Origin: Bolinopsis microptera
Taxonomy: Eukaryota; Ctenophora; Tentaculata; Lobata; Bolinopsidae
Assembly: GCF_026151205.1 (NCBI RefSeq)
Contig: NC_087082.1
Location: forward strand, 6,765,908 to 6,829,907
Length of the DNA stretch: 64,000 bases
Direction of reading: 5' to 3'
Of the stretch, positions 37,301-49,800 are shown piece by piece. Every line of letters starts with the position of its first letter. The first letter of the stretch is position 1. The notes under the pieces are model-generated. The model saw only the letters and a program-made list of their open reading frames with translations. It had not been told where the DNA came from and ran no database searches. Both the position numbers and the translations under genes were made by a program.

Positions 37301-40100
37301 GTCTACCTCTATTTAGCTATACGTGAGAGGAGCGAGCTGTAGACTAGCAAGCTAGGTGAAGTCTGCCTCTATTTAGCTATACGTGAGAGGAGCGAGCTGT
37401 AGACTAGCAAGCTAGGTGAAGTCTACTTTTATTTAGCTATACGTGAGAGGAGCGAGCTGTAGACTAGCAAGCTAGGTGAAGTCTACCTTTATTTAGCTAT
37501 ACGTGAGAGGAGCGAGCTGTAGACTAGCAAGCTAGGTGAAGTCTACCTCTATTTAACTATACGTGAGAGGAGCGAGCTGTAGACTAGCAAGCTAGGTGAA
37601 GTTTACCTCTATTTAGCTATACGTGAGAGGAGCGAGCTGTAGACTAGCAAGCTAGGTGAAGTCTGCCTCTATTTAACTATACGTGAGAGGAGCGAGCTGT
37701 AGACTAGCGAGCTAGGTGAAGTTTACCTTTATTTAGCTATACGTGAGAGGAGCGAGCTGTAGATTAGCGAGCTAGGTGAAGTCTACCTCTATTTAGCTAT
37801 ACGTGAGAGGAGCGAGCTGTAGACTAGCAAGCTAGGTGAAGTCTGCCTCTATTTAGCTATACGTGAGAGGAGCGAGCTGTAGACTAGCAAGCTAGGTGAA
37901 GTCTACCTTTATTTAGCTATACGTGAGAGGAGCGAGCTGTAGACTAGCAAGCTAGGCGAAGTCTACCTCTATTTAGCTGTACGTGAGAGGAGCGAGCTGT
38001 AGACTAGCAAACTAGGTAAAGTCTACCTCTATTTAGCTATACGTGAGAGGAGCGAGCTGTAGACTAGCAAGCTAGGTGAAGTCTACCTCTATTTAGCTAT
38101 ACGTGAGAGGAGCGAGTTGTAGACTAGCAAACTAGGTAAAGTCTACCTCTATTTAACTATACGTGAGAGGAGCGAGTTGTAGACTAGCAAACTAGGTAAA
38201 GTCTACCTCTATTTAATTATACGTGAGAGGAGCGAGCTGTAGACTAGCAAGCTAGGTGAAGTCTACCTCTATTTAGCTATACGTGAGAGGAGCGAGCTGT
38301 AGACTAGCAAGCTAGGTGAAGTCTACCTCTATTTAGCTATACGTGAGAGGAGCGAGCTGTAGACTAGCAAGCTAGGTGAAGTCTACCTCTATTTAGCTAT
38401 ACGTGAGAGGAGCGAGCTGTAGATTAGCAAGCTAGGTGAAGTCTACCTCTATTTAGCTATACGTGAGAGGAGCGAGCTGTAGACTAGCAAGCTAGGTGAA
38501 GTCTACCTCTATTTAGCTATACGTGAGAGGAGCGAGCTGTAGACTAGCAAGCTAGGTGAAGTCTACCTCTATTTAGCTATACGTGAGAGGAGCGAGCTGT
38601 AGACTAGCAAGCTGGTTGAAGTCTACCTCTATTTAGCTATACGTGAGAGGAGCGAGCTGTAGACTAGCAAGCTGGGTGAAGTTTACCTCTATTTAGCTAT
38701 ACGTGAGAGGAGCGAGCTGTAGACTAGCAAACTAGGTAAAGTCTACCTTTATTTAACTATACGTGAGAGGAGCGAGCTGTAGACTAGCAAGCTAGGTGAA
38801 GTCTACCTCTATTTAGCTGTACGTGAGAGGAGCGAGCTGTAGACTAGCAAGCTAGGTGAAGTCTGCCTCTATTTAGCTATACGTGAGAGGAGCGAGCTGT
38901 AGACTAGCAAGCTGGGTGAAGTTTACCTCTATTTAGCTATACGTGAGAGGAGCGAGCTGTAGACTAGCAAACTAGGTAAAGTCTACCTTTATTTAACTAT
39001 ACGTGAGAGGAGCGAGCTGTAGACTAGCAAGCTAGGTGAAGTCTACCTCTATTTAGCTATACGTGAGAGGAGCGAGCTGTAGACTAGCAAGCTAGGTGAA
39101 GTCTACCTCTATTTAGCTATACGTGAGAGGAGCGAGTTGTAGACTAGCAAACTAGGTAAAGTCTACCTCTATTTAACTATACGTGAGAGGAGCGAGCTGT
39201 AGACTAGCAAACTAGGTAAAGTCTACCTCTATTTAACTATACGTGAGAGGAGCGAGCTGTAGACTAGCAAGCTAGGTGAAGTCTACCTCTATTTAGCTAT
39301 ACGTGAGAGGAGCGAGTTGTAGACTAGCAAACTAGGTAAAGTCTACCTCTATTTAATTATACGTGAGAGGAGCGAGCTGTAGACTAGCAAGCTAGGTGAA
39401 GTCTACCTCTATTTAGCTATACGTGAGAGGAGCGAGCTGTAGACTAGCAAACTAGGTAAAGTCTACCTTTATTTAGCTATACGTGAGAGGAGCGAGCTGT
39501 AGACTAGCAAGCTAGGTGAAGTCTACCTCTATTTAGCTATACGTGAGAGGAGCGAGCTGTAGACTAGCAAGCTAGGTAAAGTCTACCTCTATTTAATTAT
39601 ACGTGAGAGGAGCGAGCTGTAGACTAGCAAACTAGGTAAAGTCTACCTCTATTTAATTATACGTGAGAGGAGCGAGCTGTAGACTAGCAAACTAGGTAAA
39701 GTCTACCTCTATTTAACTATACGTGAGAGGAGCGAGCTGTAGACTAGCAAGCTAGGTGAAGTCTACCTCTATTTAGCTATACGTGAGAGGAGCGAGTTGT
39801 AGACTAGCAAACTAGGTAAAGTCTACCTCTATTTAACTATACGTGAGAGGAGCGAGCTGTAGACTAGCAAGCTAGGTGAAGTCTACCTCTATTTAGCTAT
39901 ACGTGAGAGGAGCGAGTTGTAGACTAGCAAACTAGGTAAAGTCTACCTCTATTTAACTATACGTGAGAGGAGCGAGCTGTAGACTAGCAAGCTAGGTGAA
40001 GTCTACCTCTATTTAGCTATACGTGAGAGGAGCGAGCTGTAGACTAGCAAACTAGGTAAAGTCTACCTCTATTTAATTATACGTGAGAGGAGCGAGTTGT
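31321..40100. repeat. 60-bp satellite array, 146 complete copies
   Basis: Head-to-tail units start ACGTGAGAGGAGCGAGCTGT, continue AGACTAGCAAGCTAGGTGAA and end GTCTACCTCTATTTAGCTAT. All 146 units are exactly 60 bp; variation is by substitution at a limited set of positions (for example GCTAGG/ACTAGG, GTCTAC/GTCTGC/GTTTAC, TTAGCTAT/TTAACTAT). A 20-bp partial unit ends the array at 40100. Each unit holds a stem GTAGACT...AGTCTAC. Variant patterns recur in blocks, so parts of the array were duplicated as multi-unit segments. No reading frame or gene is seen. It could be a centromeric, heterochromatic or simply amplified satellite. Confidence 0.97.
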
Positions 40101-40116
40101 CATATATATGACAACT
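40095..40116. repeat. 22-bp perfect palindrome at the right edge of the satellite
   Basis: AGTTGTCATAT followed by its exact reverse complement. It marks the point where the last satellite unit breaks off. Confidence 0.85.
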
Positions 40117-40236
40117 TTTTAATTTCAGTCGATTTCAATAGCTATCATTAAACTAAACTATATCGTTGAATCAATGAAAACAAAGTGATTATAACATTTT
40201 TACAGCTAGTTTATGAGCAGATAAACAGATAATAGT

Positions 40237-40438
40237 GCTCGGAAAGTTCCACGTGATGTTAAGGTTAACCTAAAGTTGTCTAAGATAAAACCACTTCAAA
40301 TGGCTTGTAAACGTTTACACTAAAATGCAGGACCGAGGTAATTTGATAAAAAAAGGTTTCCAGAAAGCGGGTATTACTGATGCTTTAAGCATGGAATATT
40401 TAATGCACGAAAACCCATTTGATGAAGATGATATGTGA
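40237..40438 (+). pseudogene. C-terminal relic of a DDE (pogo/Tigger-type) transposase
   Basis: Two overlapping frames read as one degraded transposase tail. The first gives KVPRDVKVNL and KLSKIKPL. After a frameshift near 40290-40300 the second gives HFKWLVNVY and IKKGFQKAGITDAL, and ends in an acidic NPFDEDDM before TGA at 40436-40438. The pattern of a 'P.DV...LS.LKPLH..WLV..Y' segment followed by 'I..GF.KAGI' is familiar from the C-terminal end of CENP-B/pogo-type transposases. The catalytic DDE triad would lie upstream and is absent; the satellite array starts there instead. Clearly non-functional: frameshifted and missing most of the protein. Family placement is from memory of the motif. 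Confidence 0.6.
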
Positions 40439-40599
40439 TATTAGACAATAATCATGTACACATGTTTTAACATGTTTACTGTTTAACGACTGCTTTTCTT
40501 GCTTACTGTATAAAAAATGGATTTAAAAATCATTTGCTTAAATGTTTTTTAAACTCGAAAAAAGGTAAACAAAATTCGGATTTTTGATGGTTTTGAATG

Positions 40600-40680
40600 C
40601 CTTCTAGCGTTCATATTAATGTCCGTTCATAATTATGTCCGTTCATATAATTTCTGTCCAAATAAGGTCCGATAAGGTAT
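40600..40680 (-). repeat. Possible transposon terminus, shared with 58702-58790
   Basis: Read on the minus strand this gives CCTTATCGGACCTTATTTGG, then GAACGGACATAATT and ATGAACGCT. The same ordered motifs are at 58702-58790 on the plus strand. It lies 160 bp after the transposase relic, so it could be that element's terminal sequence, with the 58.7-kb copy a derived MITE. Confidence 0.55.
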
Positions 40681-43600
40681 TACTCTTTATTTATTACGGT
40701 TGTCGGTTACGTCTTCGAACATTAGGACTTAGGAGTTTAATTCATATAACAGTTTAACTTCCAATATGCGTTGAAATGCGTCATCCTGTAATGATATCAT
40801 ACCTGTCATGTGAATATATAGGGTCTGCAGTAGTCCCATTAGTATTGCTGTACAACTACTACACGTCATTAATTGCTAAAAAACAACGACAATTTCAGTT
40901 TTATTTGGATTCGCAGTTGTTTGCGAAGTAAACAATGTGAATAAGCTGTGACCGGTGCCAATTTTCATTTAATCTGGTGAGTATTTTGAGTTAAGTGCCA
41001 TGAGAACAATTATCAACCAGTCTGGATATTATATTTATCTGGTTATAATGCCCTCCAGAACGTTATATCTCGTAATACCCCTGGTTTCTCAGAATTGTTA
41101 TATTTATCCGGTTATAAGCACAGGGCATCGGAGTTAGGTGGAGCTATGAAATTACTTTTGTCATTACTCATTCCCATGTCTCATTCCCATGGCATCGCCC
41201 AAGCAGATTTATGTGATGTTCAAATTATTCAGAACTCTACTATTCTACTGAATTGACGAAATCTCAATTCATGGAACCGCTGATTTAGAAATTGGAATTA
41301 TGGCGCTTTAATAGCTACTAACTCTTTAGTTCCCTGACGCTGTTACTCGATATTTCCATTTACCTTCAGATTTGTAATTCGTAAATAAACTGTTTGGATG
41401 CTGCAAGTGGAAAGACTCTATAGTGAAAAGTTAACGTATAAAATGTCATTTATAAATGATAATATATCCGTTTATTTTTCACTGCAGAGTATCTCCAACA
41501 TCCGGACAATCCCTTTTCGCAATTTAATATCGACCTCGGAGAATAATTATAAATTTAATGTTGTGCGAATCATTATCCGGGCAGACTGGTTATATTTCCA
41601 ATGTGGTATCATGAGCAGCTGTGGAATATTTTTGGTATATCTTTGTATTATTATTCGTGTTCAAGGATTAACGCATATTTCATCGTGATTAATTGTTCAA
41701 TTCTTTATGATAAGTGCCCATTAATGGGGCGTATACCGCCATTTCTTACTTGTTGTATGCTCTATTCCGTATGAATTCGTTTGTTATCATTGGTTATATT
41801 TAGAAATTTGACAGATGGACAAACAGTGCCCACCGTGCAGTGATGAGGCTGATTATTGAATTTATTCAGTATAAATAGCTTTATCATTGTTTCATTTTAG
41901 AACTTCTACGGTAGACTGTACAGTGTACAGACTCAACTCTCTGTCTTAAACAAGCGAAATATTGTGCCCATATAGCTATTTTAATATAACAAACTTGTAT
42001 AAAGGAGAAATGAAGTTTTGATCGAGCGAAGTTATTTTATTGCCTTCAATCCGATGTGTGGACAGGACAGATGTTTGTGTTGTAACGAATCATATAATCA
42101 TAACGAATCATAACATTTTTTCCAACCTAATTAAGGTTAGTTATGGTTATTTGTGGAAGTAATGATATAGCCTGAAAGGTTTAATCTGTCCTAATATATC
42201 CAACCAGCATTATGACCGAATACGTTACGAGACATATTTATGTTCGACATAATTCCGGTGACCTAAATGATTTGGGAACGAAAATATGCGAATTTTTTCC
42301 GAAAATCGCCACATTTCGTTCCCCAAATTAAATCATGGTATTTGGGGATTTTTTAATCTCCTTATTAATATTTTACAAAAATGAAACCCAATATTAAATC
42401 CAAAGATCTTCTCTGATATGCTGTTTCATCCTGTAAACAATTTTTCCGGAGCCTTTGAAAGTTAGCCTCGACTTAACTTCTAAACTGTATAGGAAACCGA
42501 CTGTGTCAGTATTGCCGAAATTTCACCGCCGTGGCCAATATACCAATATAGTAGTGACAGAGCTTGCTTACTTTTAATCATTCATAATCAAGCACTAGTC
42601 CGAAAATATGGTGTTTTTTTTTCGAAAAAATCACTGAATTTCGTACCATCTAAATAAGTCTCGTAAGGTAATTGATAAAATTGTCTTAAATTGAGTACCC
42701 TCAAAATCAAATTATATCCATACCGTTGCTCTATTCTGTTTATTTTTAATCACGTTTACTCGAAGAGTTTGCAACATGGGTCAATATATTGACCTTTGAA
42801 ATAAATATTGCAATATCTATTGTATTTCATCGAGTTTCGACAAAGCAGATCAAAGGTATCAAAGTTAAGGTAATATAAGAGCTTCAAAAAGGCATCACCA
42901 GACCTTTCAGGACCTTTTAAACACAAATAATACTTCAAGTTAAACGTTCGTTCCAGATCATATAAGTCCAATTGGTCAACGTGCGTTTTGACAGTGTCGA
43001 AATTGAAACTAATCCTGTTGTATTTCAAATATGTGGTTGATATGACGCATGAGTGATGCGGTTAGAACGACTCTTAAACATTGTTGTTCAAGGAGATACC
43101 GTCCGACCCAGGTCCCAGCTTCCAATTGCTATTTACAGGACAGTTGCCAGGGTAAAAGGATTCTTTAATCTTTACATCTAGCGCTAGATTTCGAATTTCA
43201 GTTATATTATGTAATTATTGTATAAGATATTGTTATAATAAGACTGAGGACTGGTAAACGGTCCTCAGTCTTATATAACAGTGTCTGTTCGGCCTTTAGG
43301 AGGACTTTATCTCAAATAAACAATATTGTTCGTGATTATGGGGACTTTATCGCCATTTAGTACCTACGTACATGAACAATATTGTTCGTACCCTCTGAAC
43401 ACAGAAGCTGCATTTTGATTTAACGATATAAATCTCATAATGTTTATATTATTACAATAAACAGTCGCGCTAATCTCAACAGTATCGATCAGATCTAACA
43501 GCATGAATTTTAATTAATGAGATTCTGTAGAACAAATTCGATTTTACATTAAAATGATGCACAATCAATATATTAGCAATTCGTTATCTTTCGCTTTTCT

Positions 43601-44141
43601 AGCCGTGATTATTCATTTGCATTGATTCGGGAACTATTCAAACTTTCAAATAAAATTCTGTATTTGCTCGACACTTCAATCATACCGAATATATATAATA
43701 GTCGAAGCCCGAAATGATTACTGATGGTGGAAAAATGAAACCCAAACTTGGTTCCTTTGAAGAGTTTCTAATTCATTATTGTAGTAATTGCTCTCATACA
43801 TTGTCATTGCAGTTTGTTGATACAGAGACCAGCGTTTTGCATGCCAATTTCAGCAGAATCCATTTTCCGCTCAACAAATATTCAAATTTCCAACTCATCA
43901 AGAGTTTAGACTTTAGAGGTCTTTTTTAAATTATGTGGTAAACCTTTCTGATCAAATCTGAGCCAGTTGGCTATGTTGTAAATTGTAATGCAAAGAATCC
44001 GAAATCAGTTCAAAAATTACATTAACTATTTCTTGAAATTTGTATCTCATGTGGTTGCCTCATCACACGAAATAAGTGACTTATAGTTATTACTTTCCAG
44101 GAACCACTCTCAGGAGGCGTTCCATATTCAAATATCTCTAC
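40681..44141. other. Non-coding stretch
   Basis: No exon, RNA or element recognised. Open frames of 90-96 codons at 41.40-41.69 kb (+) and 42.76-43.03 kb (-) and 71 codons at 43.71 kb have no family resemblance and are compatible with chance in AT-rich DNA. Confidence 0.4.
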
Positions 44142-44434
44142 TATAATTCAGAGAATTATTTTTGTTTGTTTGTACGACCGCTCACGTGCAAATTAGGTAA
44201 AAAGCAAAAGGTTGCAAAGTAACCATGGTAACGAGGGTTATTACACGCACGTGCACGTGCAAAGATCATTGGAATAGTATTTTTATCTGTTTTGTTGTAA
44301 TTACGTTGTCTTTAAAGTGTTTTACATTTAAATCGGCTGTATCTTTGGTTATGACGGATATTTTTTGATGCGATAAAAACTTACTAGCTAAGAATACTAA
44401 TAGTTTCCTCCCTGTTACAACTGGTTTTCTAGTA
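44142..44434 (+). repeat. X-box/E-box dispersed repeat, solitary copy
   Basis: Fourth copy of the family at 7695-8600. It keeps TATAATTCAGAGAATT at the start, GTAACCATGGTAAC at 44219-44232, GCACGTGCACGTGC soon after, and CTCCCTGT...TTTTCTAGT at the end. Confidence 0.75.
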
Positions 44435-44659
44435 GCAGATAAACCTTTGACCGGATTTTTAAGGAGAGATTATGGTTTTTTGTGTTTAGCGCAACTGCAG
44501 CACGCACAGGGTGGCCACAATCAAATTCGGCCCAAAATTGTCAATACTTTGATATATTAAAAGCCCCGTATATTTAGACTTAAGCTCAATGTGGATTTGC
44601 TGAGTTGACCAGGTTTATATCATGAACACTGAACAGAACTTGAAACTTTGCAGTCAGTG

Positions 44660-44679
44660 CCCCCCCCCCCCCCCCCCCC
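44660..44679. repeat. 20-nt cytosine homopolymer
   Basis: An uninterrupted C20 run between two copies of CAGTCAGTG. Prone to length error in sequencing. Confidence 0.9.
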
Positions 44680-44829
44680 ACAGTCAGTGGCCAACCTCCT
44701 TACATGTAACCACTATTATACTTTAGAATAAGATAATTAAAGAACTGTTACCTGTTCACTCCAAGTGTGTTCTTATATTGCCTGACAGGCTTCTTCGGTG
44801 CTGCTTTCTTACTTAAGTTGCTCGTTAAA

Positions 44830-44955
44830 TATTATTAATACTAATATTACTAATATTACTAATATCACTAATATCACTAATATCACTAATATCACTAATA
44901 TCACTAATATCACTAATATCACTAATATCACTAATATCACTAATATTATTAATAC
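44830..44955. repeat. 9-bp microsatellite AATATCACT
   Basis: About 13 tandem units of AATATCACT with AATATTACT variants at the left edge. It gives an Asn-Ile-Thr frame that is not a gene. An 18-bp palindrome (ATTTATTC + GCGAATAAAT) follows at 44993-45010. Confidence 0.92.
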
Positions 44956-45051
44956 GATAAATACTGCTAATATTAATAATTCTTATTCGATCATTTATTC
45001 GCGAATAAATCGCGAAGACTGATCGAGTAAGAATTATTAAACTAATCGTAG

Positions 45052-45758
45052 ACTGATCCTGTCTACTTACTTGACAGGCTAAATGGCTTCGTCCAATCAG
45101 CAATTATGTGTTTAGTTTAAAAGAACGCTGATGACTGATATGATCTAGTTCACGTCTGCGAAATATCTGAGAGCGTGGGCGGCCGGGTTTGAGAATGTGA
45201 ATCAAGTTTCTCAAAAAGACGTCATTCCCACAATGATTATGCTAGTAAGGTATAAAAGGAATCTCTAGACTTCTGATCATAACATAACACCAATTGGTTA
45301 GTTTAAAATAGGCAATGGAATGTCAAACAAAAAATAACCTGGGAGTTAGGAAAACAATTTTAGTTGTAAATAATTCTTGCTCGATAATTTATTCACGAAT
45401 ACTGATCCTGTCTACTTACTTGACAGGCTAAATGGCTTCGTCCAATCAGCAATTATGTGTTTAGTTTAAAAGAACGCTGATGACTGATATGATCTAGTTC
45501 ACGTCTGCGAAATATCTGAGAGCGTGGGCGGCCGGCTTTGAAAATTTGAATCAAGTTTCTCAAAAAGATGTCATTCCCGCAATGAATATACTAGTAAGAT
45601 ATAAAAGGAATCTCTAGACTTCTGATCATAAAATAAAACCAATTGTTCTGGTTGGCGGGCTAGACAGTGAAACACGCAAATGTAGCCACACCAATTGGTT
45701 AGTTTAAAATAAGCAATGGATCGCCAAACAAAAAAATGCCAGGGAATCGGAAAACAAT
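45052..45758. repeat. ~300-bp direct duplication with TATA boxes
   Basis: 45052-45357 is repeated at 45411-45758 (offset about 359 bp), starting ACTGATCCTGTCTACTTAC. The second copy has about 53 bp extra near 45650-45700. Both contain TATAAAAGGAATCTCTAGAC (TATAAAAGG at 45251-45259 and 45600-45608), so each copy may carry a core promoter. No gene is evident directly downstream. Confidence 0.8.
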
Positions 45759-46368
45759 GTGGATTAGTGGACACTATACAAGCTATATAGATAAAAGGAG
45801 TTCGTATGGCGTATTAATATAAAATTAATTAATTAAAACAAGGCGGCTAACTAAAAACTACTTTAACTAACGGTAAAACATCAATTGAAGCGTGAAATAC
45901 TTGCTGAGCATACTCTAGAACAAACTTATCTTGATAAAAAAAGTCAATGATATTGCTCTTCAATGCTTAATGTTTATCATCACAACTATGAACGAAACGA
46001 AACGAATCACGACAATAACGACTATCAATATCACAATCAAACGCACGATGACCACTAGCCTACTGAAGTGTGGACTGTGTAGAAGTTAAAATGGAAGGTA
46101 GTGCTTGCTACATGTACAATTGGATCTATTAAAGTATTAACATTTTAAAATAAAATATAGTCTCCTCTACAAATGTTTTCTCATGCATTATTTGTTATTT
46201 CCCAGCGAATTCTAATTTTTTTCCCTGCTCTTGCCGAAGGCAAAAAGATCGTAGGGAATAAGTAATCGGGTTTGGATATATGAGGTGGCCCGACGGTCCT
46301 ACGATGATGACAAAAGTCTGCTCCTTCGCAATATAGACCACTCCCTTATAATTATGTGTATAAAAGGA

Positions 46369-46377
46369 GTCTATTTT
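46369..46377 (+). promoter_or_regulatory. Candidate TATA box upstream of a CpG-rich patch
   Basis: TATAAAAGG followed by TTTTGCGCGCGCGACGCC, an unusual CpG cluster in this AT-rich region. It lies about 520 bp upstream of the LINE frame. A link to that element is speculative. Confidence 0.3.
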
Positions 46378-46859
46378 GCGCGCGCGACGCCAGTTATGTG
46401 TTAATTAATTACAGCCATAGCAACAAAATTTTGGTGCTTGACGACTGTTACACAGGTTTCCATCGGGTTACAATTCACTCTAATTCATTAATATAGCATA
46501 TTAGTCATCTGAGCGGATCAATCATCAACATAAGTGTTATTTTGGTGAAACAAGCTTAATATATTACCGAGTGATAATATTCAGCAAGTCAAAACAAATT
46601 AAATTATGATATCAGCTAATAAACTCGTGGCTGATTATTTAACAGTTGATTGACACTTAATGGTAAAAAGCGAAAACATATAGTTGAGAAAAGATGTTAC
46701 TTTACATTTATATTCAAGAAGCAACTAAGATCAAGATTGTGGTATGCTTTTAAAGAATCCTATATCAAATCAAAGGCTCGATAATCGATGGTGCTGTAGA
46801 TGTGTCGAGTATTCGAGTAAGCATCAAAATGTATTAGTTTATGTTAGATAATTTTTTTT

Positions 46860-49800
46860 AGGTAGAATGTAGGAGTGACGACCCACATACAGCTATGGCT
46901 GGAGAGTCTACGCCCAAAATCAAGATGGGATCAACACTGTGTGCTGTGCTATTTGTTTTCGCTGTTTGTTCTTGGAATGTTAGGGGCTTGGGTAGTCCAG
47001 ACACTGCGGTTAATGATAAAACTCGGTCTGAACGACTTTTGAAGAGGGAGTTACTGGGTAATGACTGCAAAAGGTACGGTATGGACATTGTGGGACTACA
47101 AGAAACTAAGTGCACTAATCAGGTGGATATCATTCTTCACAACAACTACAGACTGTTAATTTTTGATCAGAAAGAACAATGTCATGGGGGTATTGGATTT
47201 GTTATAAGCCCTAAACTGCAACCTTTCATCACAACTTTCAAACAGGTCTCTGATAGAGTTGGGTATATTGATTTTTGTTTTCCTCTCAAGGGTGGTAGTA
47301 ATAAGAATTTCAGAATCATCAACAGTTATGGTCTCACATCTCTTCGTGCTCAACAACACCCTGACAAACTGTCTCAGTTCTATAGAGATTTACACAATGC
47401 ATCCTCTATTCCATCAAAATGGGAAATGTTCCACTGCGGAGATTTCAACTCAAAGCTGGGTAAACGAACTAGGGTTGATGAACAATTAGGTCTGGAAGGT
47501 TTGATAGGTAGACATGGTATTGGGACTAGAAATGAAAACGGGGAGCATTTGCTTGAATTTATGGTTAAAGAAGACCTAACAGCATGCAATACTTTGTTTG
47601 ATCATCCAAGCAGGCACAAACTAACTTGGACTGGTGAACACAGGACTAAGAGAAATACTCCTATATACGCCCAACTTGACTATGTGCTTTGCAGGAGGAG
47701 GTCTACGGTTTTAATAAAGGACAGCAGATCATACGGAGGCGCTGAGTTACGATCTGATCACAAACCTGTTGTAACTAGATTAACGCTGAAAAATCATGTT
47801 CTCATTCACAAAACCAAAAAATCAGATAGCACTCAGTTTGACTGCTCAACTCTCTACAGGGATAAAGAACTCAGACAGAAATATCAAAGTGCGATTGCTG
47901 AAAGATTATCGTGTAAAACTTATCCAGATGACCCAAATGAGAAAATGAATGAACTTTTTAGTGACATACGTGCGTGTGCTGAAGAAACTATACCACTAAA
48001 AGGGAAATCCTCTAAAGAAAATTTCTCCAGTGATCTAACAGTAGCTTCATTAGTTGCTAAAAAGCGTGATCAGACTCTGAAGATCAAATCAGCCCCAAAT
48101 GGTAGTGATGTTAGTGGAGATAGGAGAGAAGTTAAAAAGATTCAGAATAGCATTTCTAAGAGACTTGTGCAAATAAATAACATGAAGGCTGACGCTCTAG
48201 CAGAAGAAATAAATAACACTGACGATGCTAGAAAGATGTTTGAAGCTTCAAGATCTTTAGCTGGAATAAGAAAGTCTGGTAACATAGTGGTCAATGATAT
48301 CAACAACAACCCTATTGGTACTGATTTAGGGAAAGCAAACACAGCGAAATCTTTCTTCGAAAAACAACTAACAGAAGGAGTTGAAGCTGGCCTGCAACCT
48401 TTTACCTGCGATCCAAAACCACTTGATAACCCCATTACACCAGTTGAAGTTAAACTTGCTGCAAGTAAACTCAAATCAAACCGTGCCAGTGGTCCAGATA
48501 ATCTCCAGAATGAGTTGATAAAGTACGCCCATCCAATCACTTTTGAGAAGTATGCTGAGGCAATTAACGAGTCATTTAGTGGGAACAAATACATAAGTTC
48601 GATAGGACAAGGTATTGTGACTCCTCTACAGAAGCCTGGTAAACCTAAAGGTCCCCTCACAAGCCTTAGACCACTTACACTGTTAAACGGATCGAGGAAG
48701 ATGCTCACTCAAATTGCCTTAAAACGGGTCGAGAGCAGAATTGACAACTACACCATGCCATGGCAGAGTGCTTACAAGAGAGGTAGAAGCTGCTCTGACA
48801 TTGTGTGGGCTCAGAGAATGCTCATATCTGTTGTGATGAGGAAGAAATGGACATTTAGCAAAATGGGTATTGATATGAGTAGAGCTTTTGATACCGTGAA
48901 AAGGGACACTATCATCAATGTTTTGAAAGATGCTGGTTGTTCGGAGGACGACATTCGCTTAGTTCAATACCTTCTATCGAATACTCTCCTTAGAGTTCGT
49001 GTTAACTCCTCACTGTCGGAAGAGTTTGAAAGTTTACTCGGAGCCTTTCAAGGTGACAGTTTATCTGGAAAGCTATTCACACTTATTCTTGCAGCAGCCT
49101 TACACCACCTCAGAGCTGTATCTGGGAGACCAAACCCACCAGTATCAGAACTAGGTTTTCCAACTGAGTGGGAATATTCAGACGATTGTGACTTTGCTGA
49201 CGAGGACATCGAGAGACTGAGAATTTTCCTTCCTGCAGTGAAGGAGATTCTCAAAGACTGGAACCTCCAAGTAAATGAAAGTAAAACTGAATTCAGTACC
49301 TTCTACCTGGCGAAAAAATCTGATAAAGACACAAACGGTCAGCCATTAGCTAATAACGAACCATGGCGAAGTAACAAGTCACTAGGTTCCTTACTGTGTA
49401 CTGAGAAGGACATTCAAAGAAGGAGAATCCTAGCTGAGATCGCTTTTAAGAACTTTGAAAAAGTGTGGTTGTCCGGTAAGAAAATATCCCTTGAAAGAAA
49501 GCTGAGGTTATACGATGCTCAAGTTGTATCTGTATTGATTTACAACTCAAATAGTTGGAGTCCTAAGAAAGCAACCATGGAGAAAATGGACACACTCCAT
49601 CGTAGACACCTCAGATCCATTTTAAACATCAAATGGCCTAAAGGTATGATAAGCAACAAAGCATTGTATGAAAGGTGCAAAGTTGAAAAGTTATCCAAGC
49701 GTATTGAACACCAGCGGTGGAAGATGTTTGGACACATTCTCAGGAGTATGGAGAACACCCCAGCCCAAACGGCTCTCTCTTTTGCTATTGAATCAGATAA

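Noticed and set aside
31321..40100. CRISPR array
   Set aside because: Units are contiguous 60-bp tandem copies without unique spacers, in eukaryotic DNA with introns and retrotransposons.
42756..43028. 90-codon minus-strand frame as a small gene
   Set aside because: Composition is ordinary for AT-rich DNA and no family motif, splice site or regulatory signal supports it.
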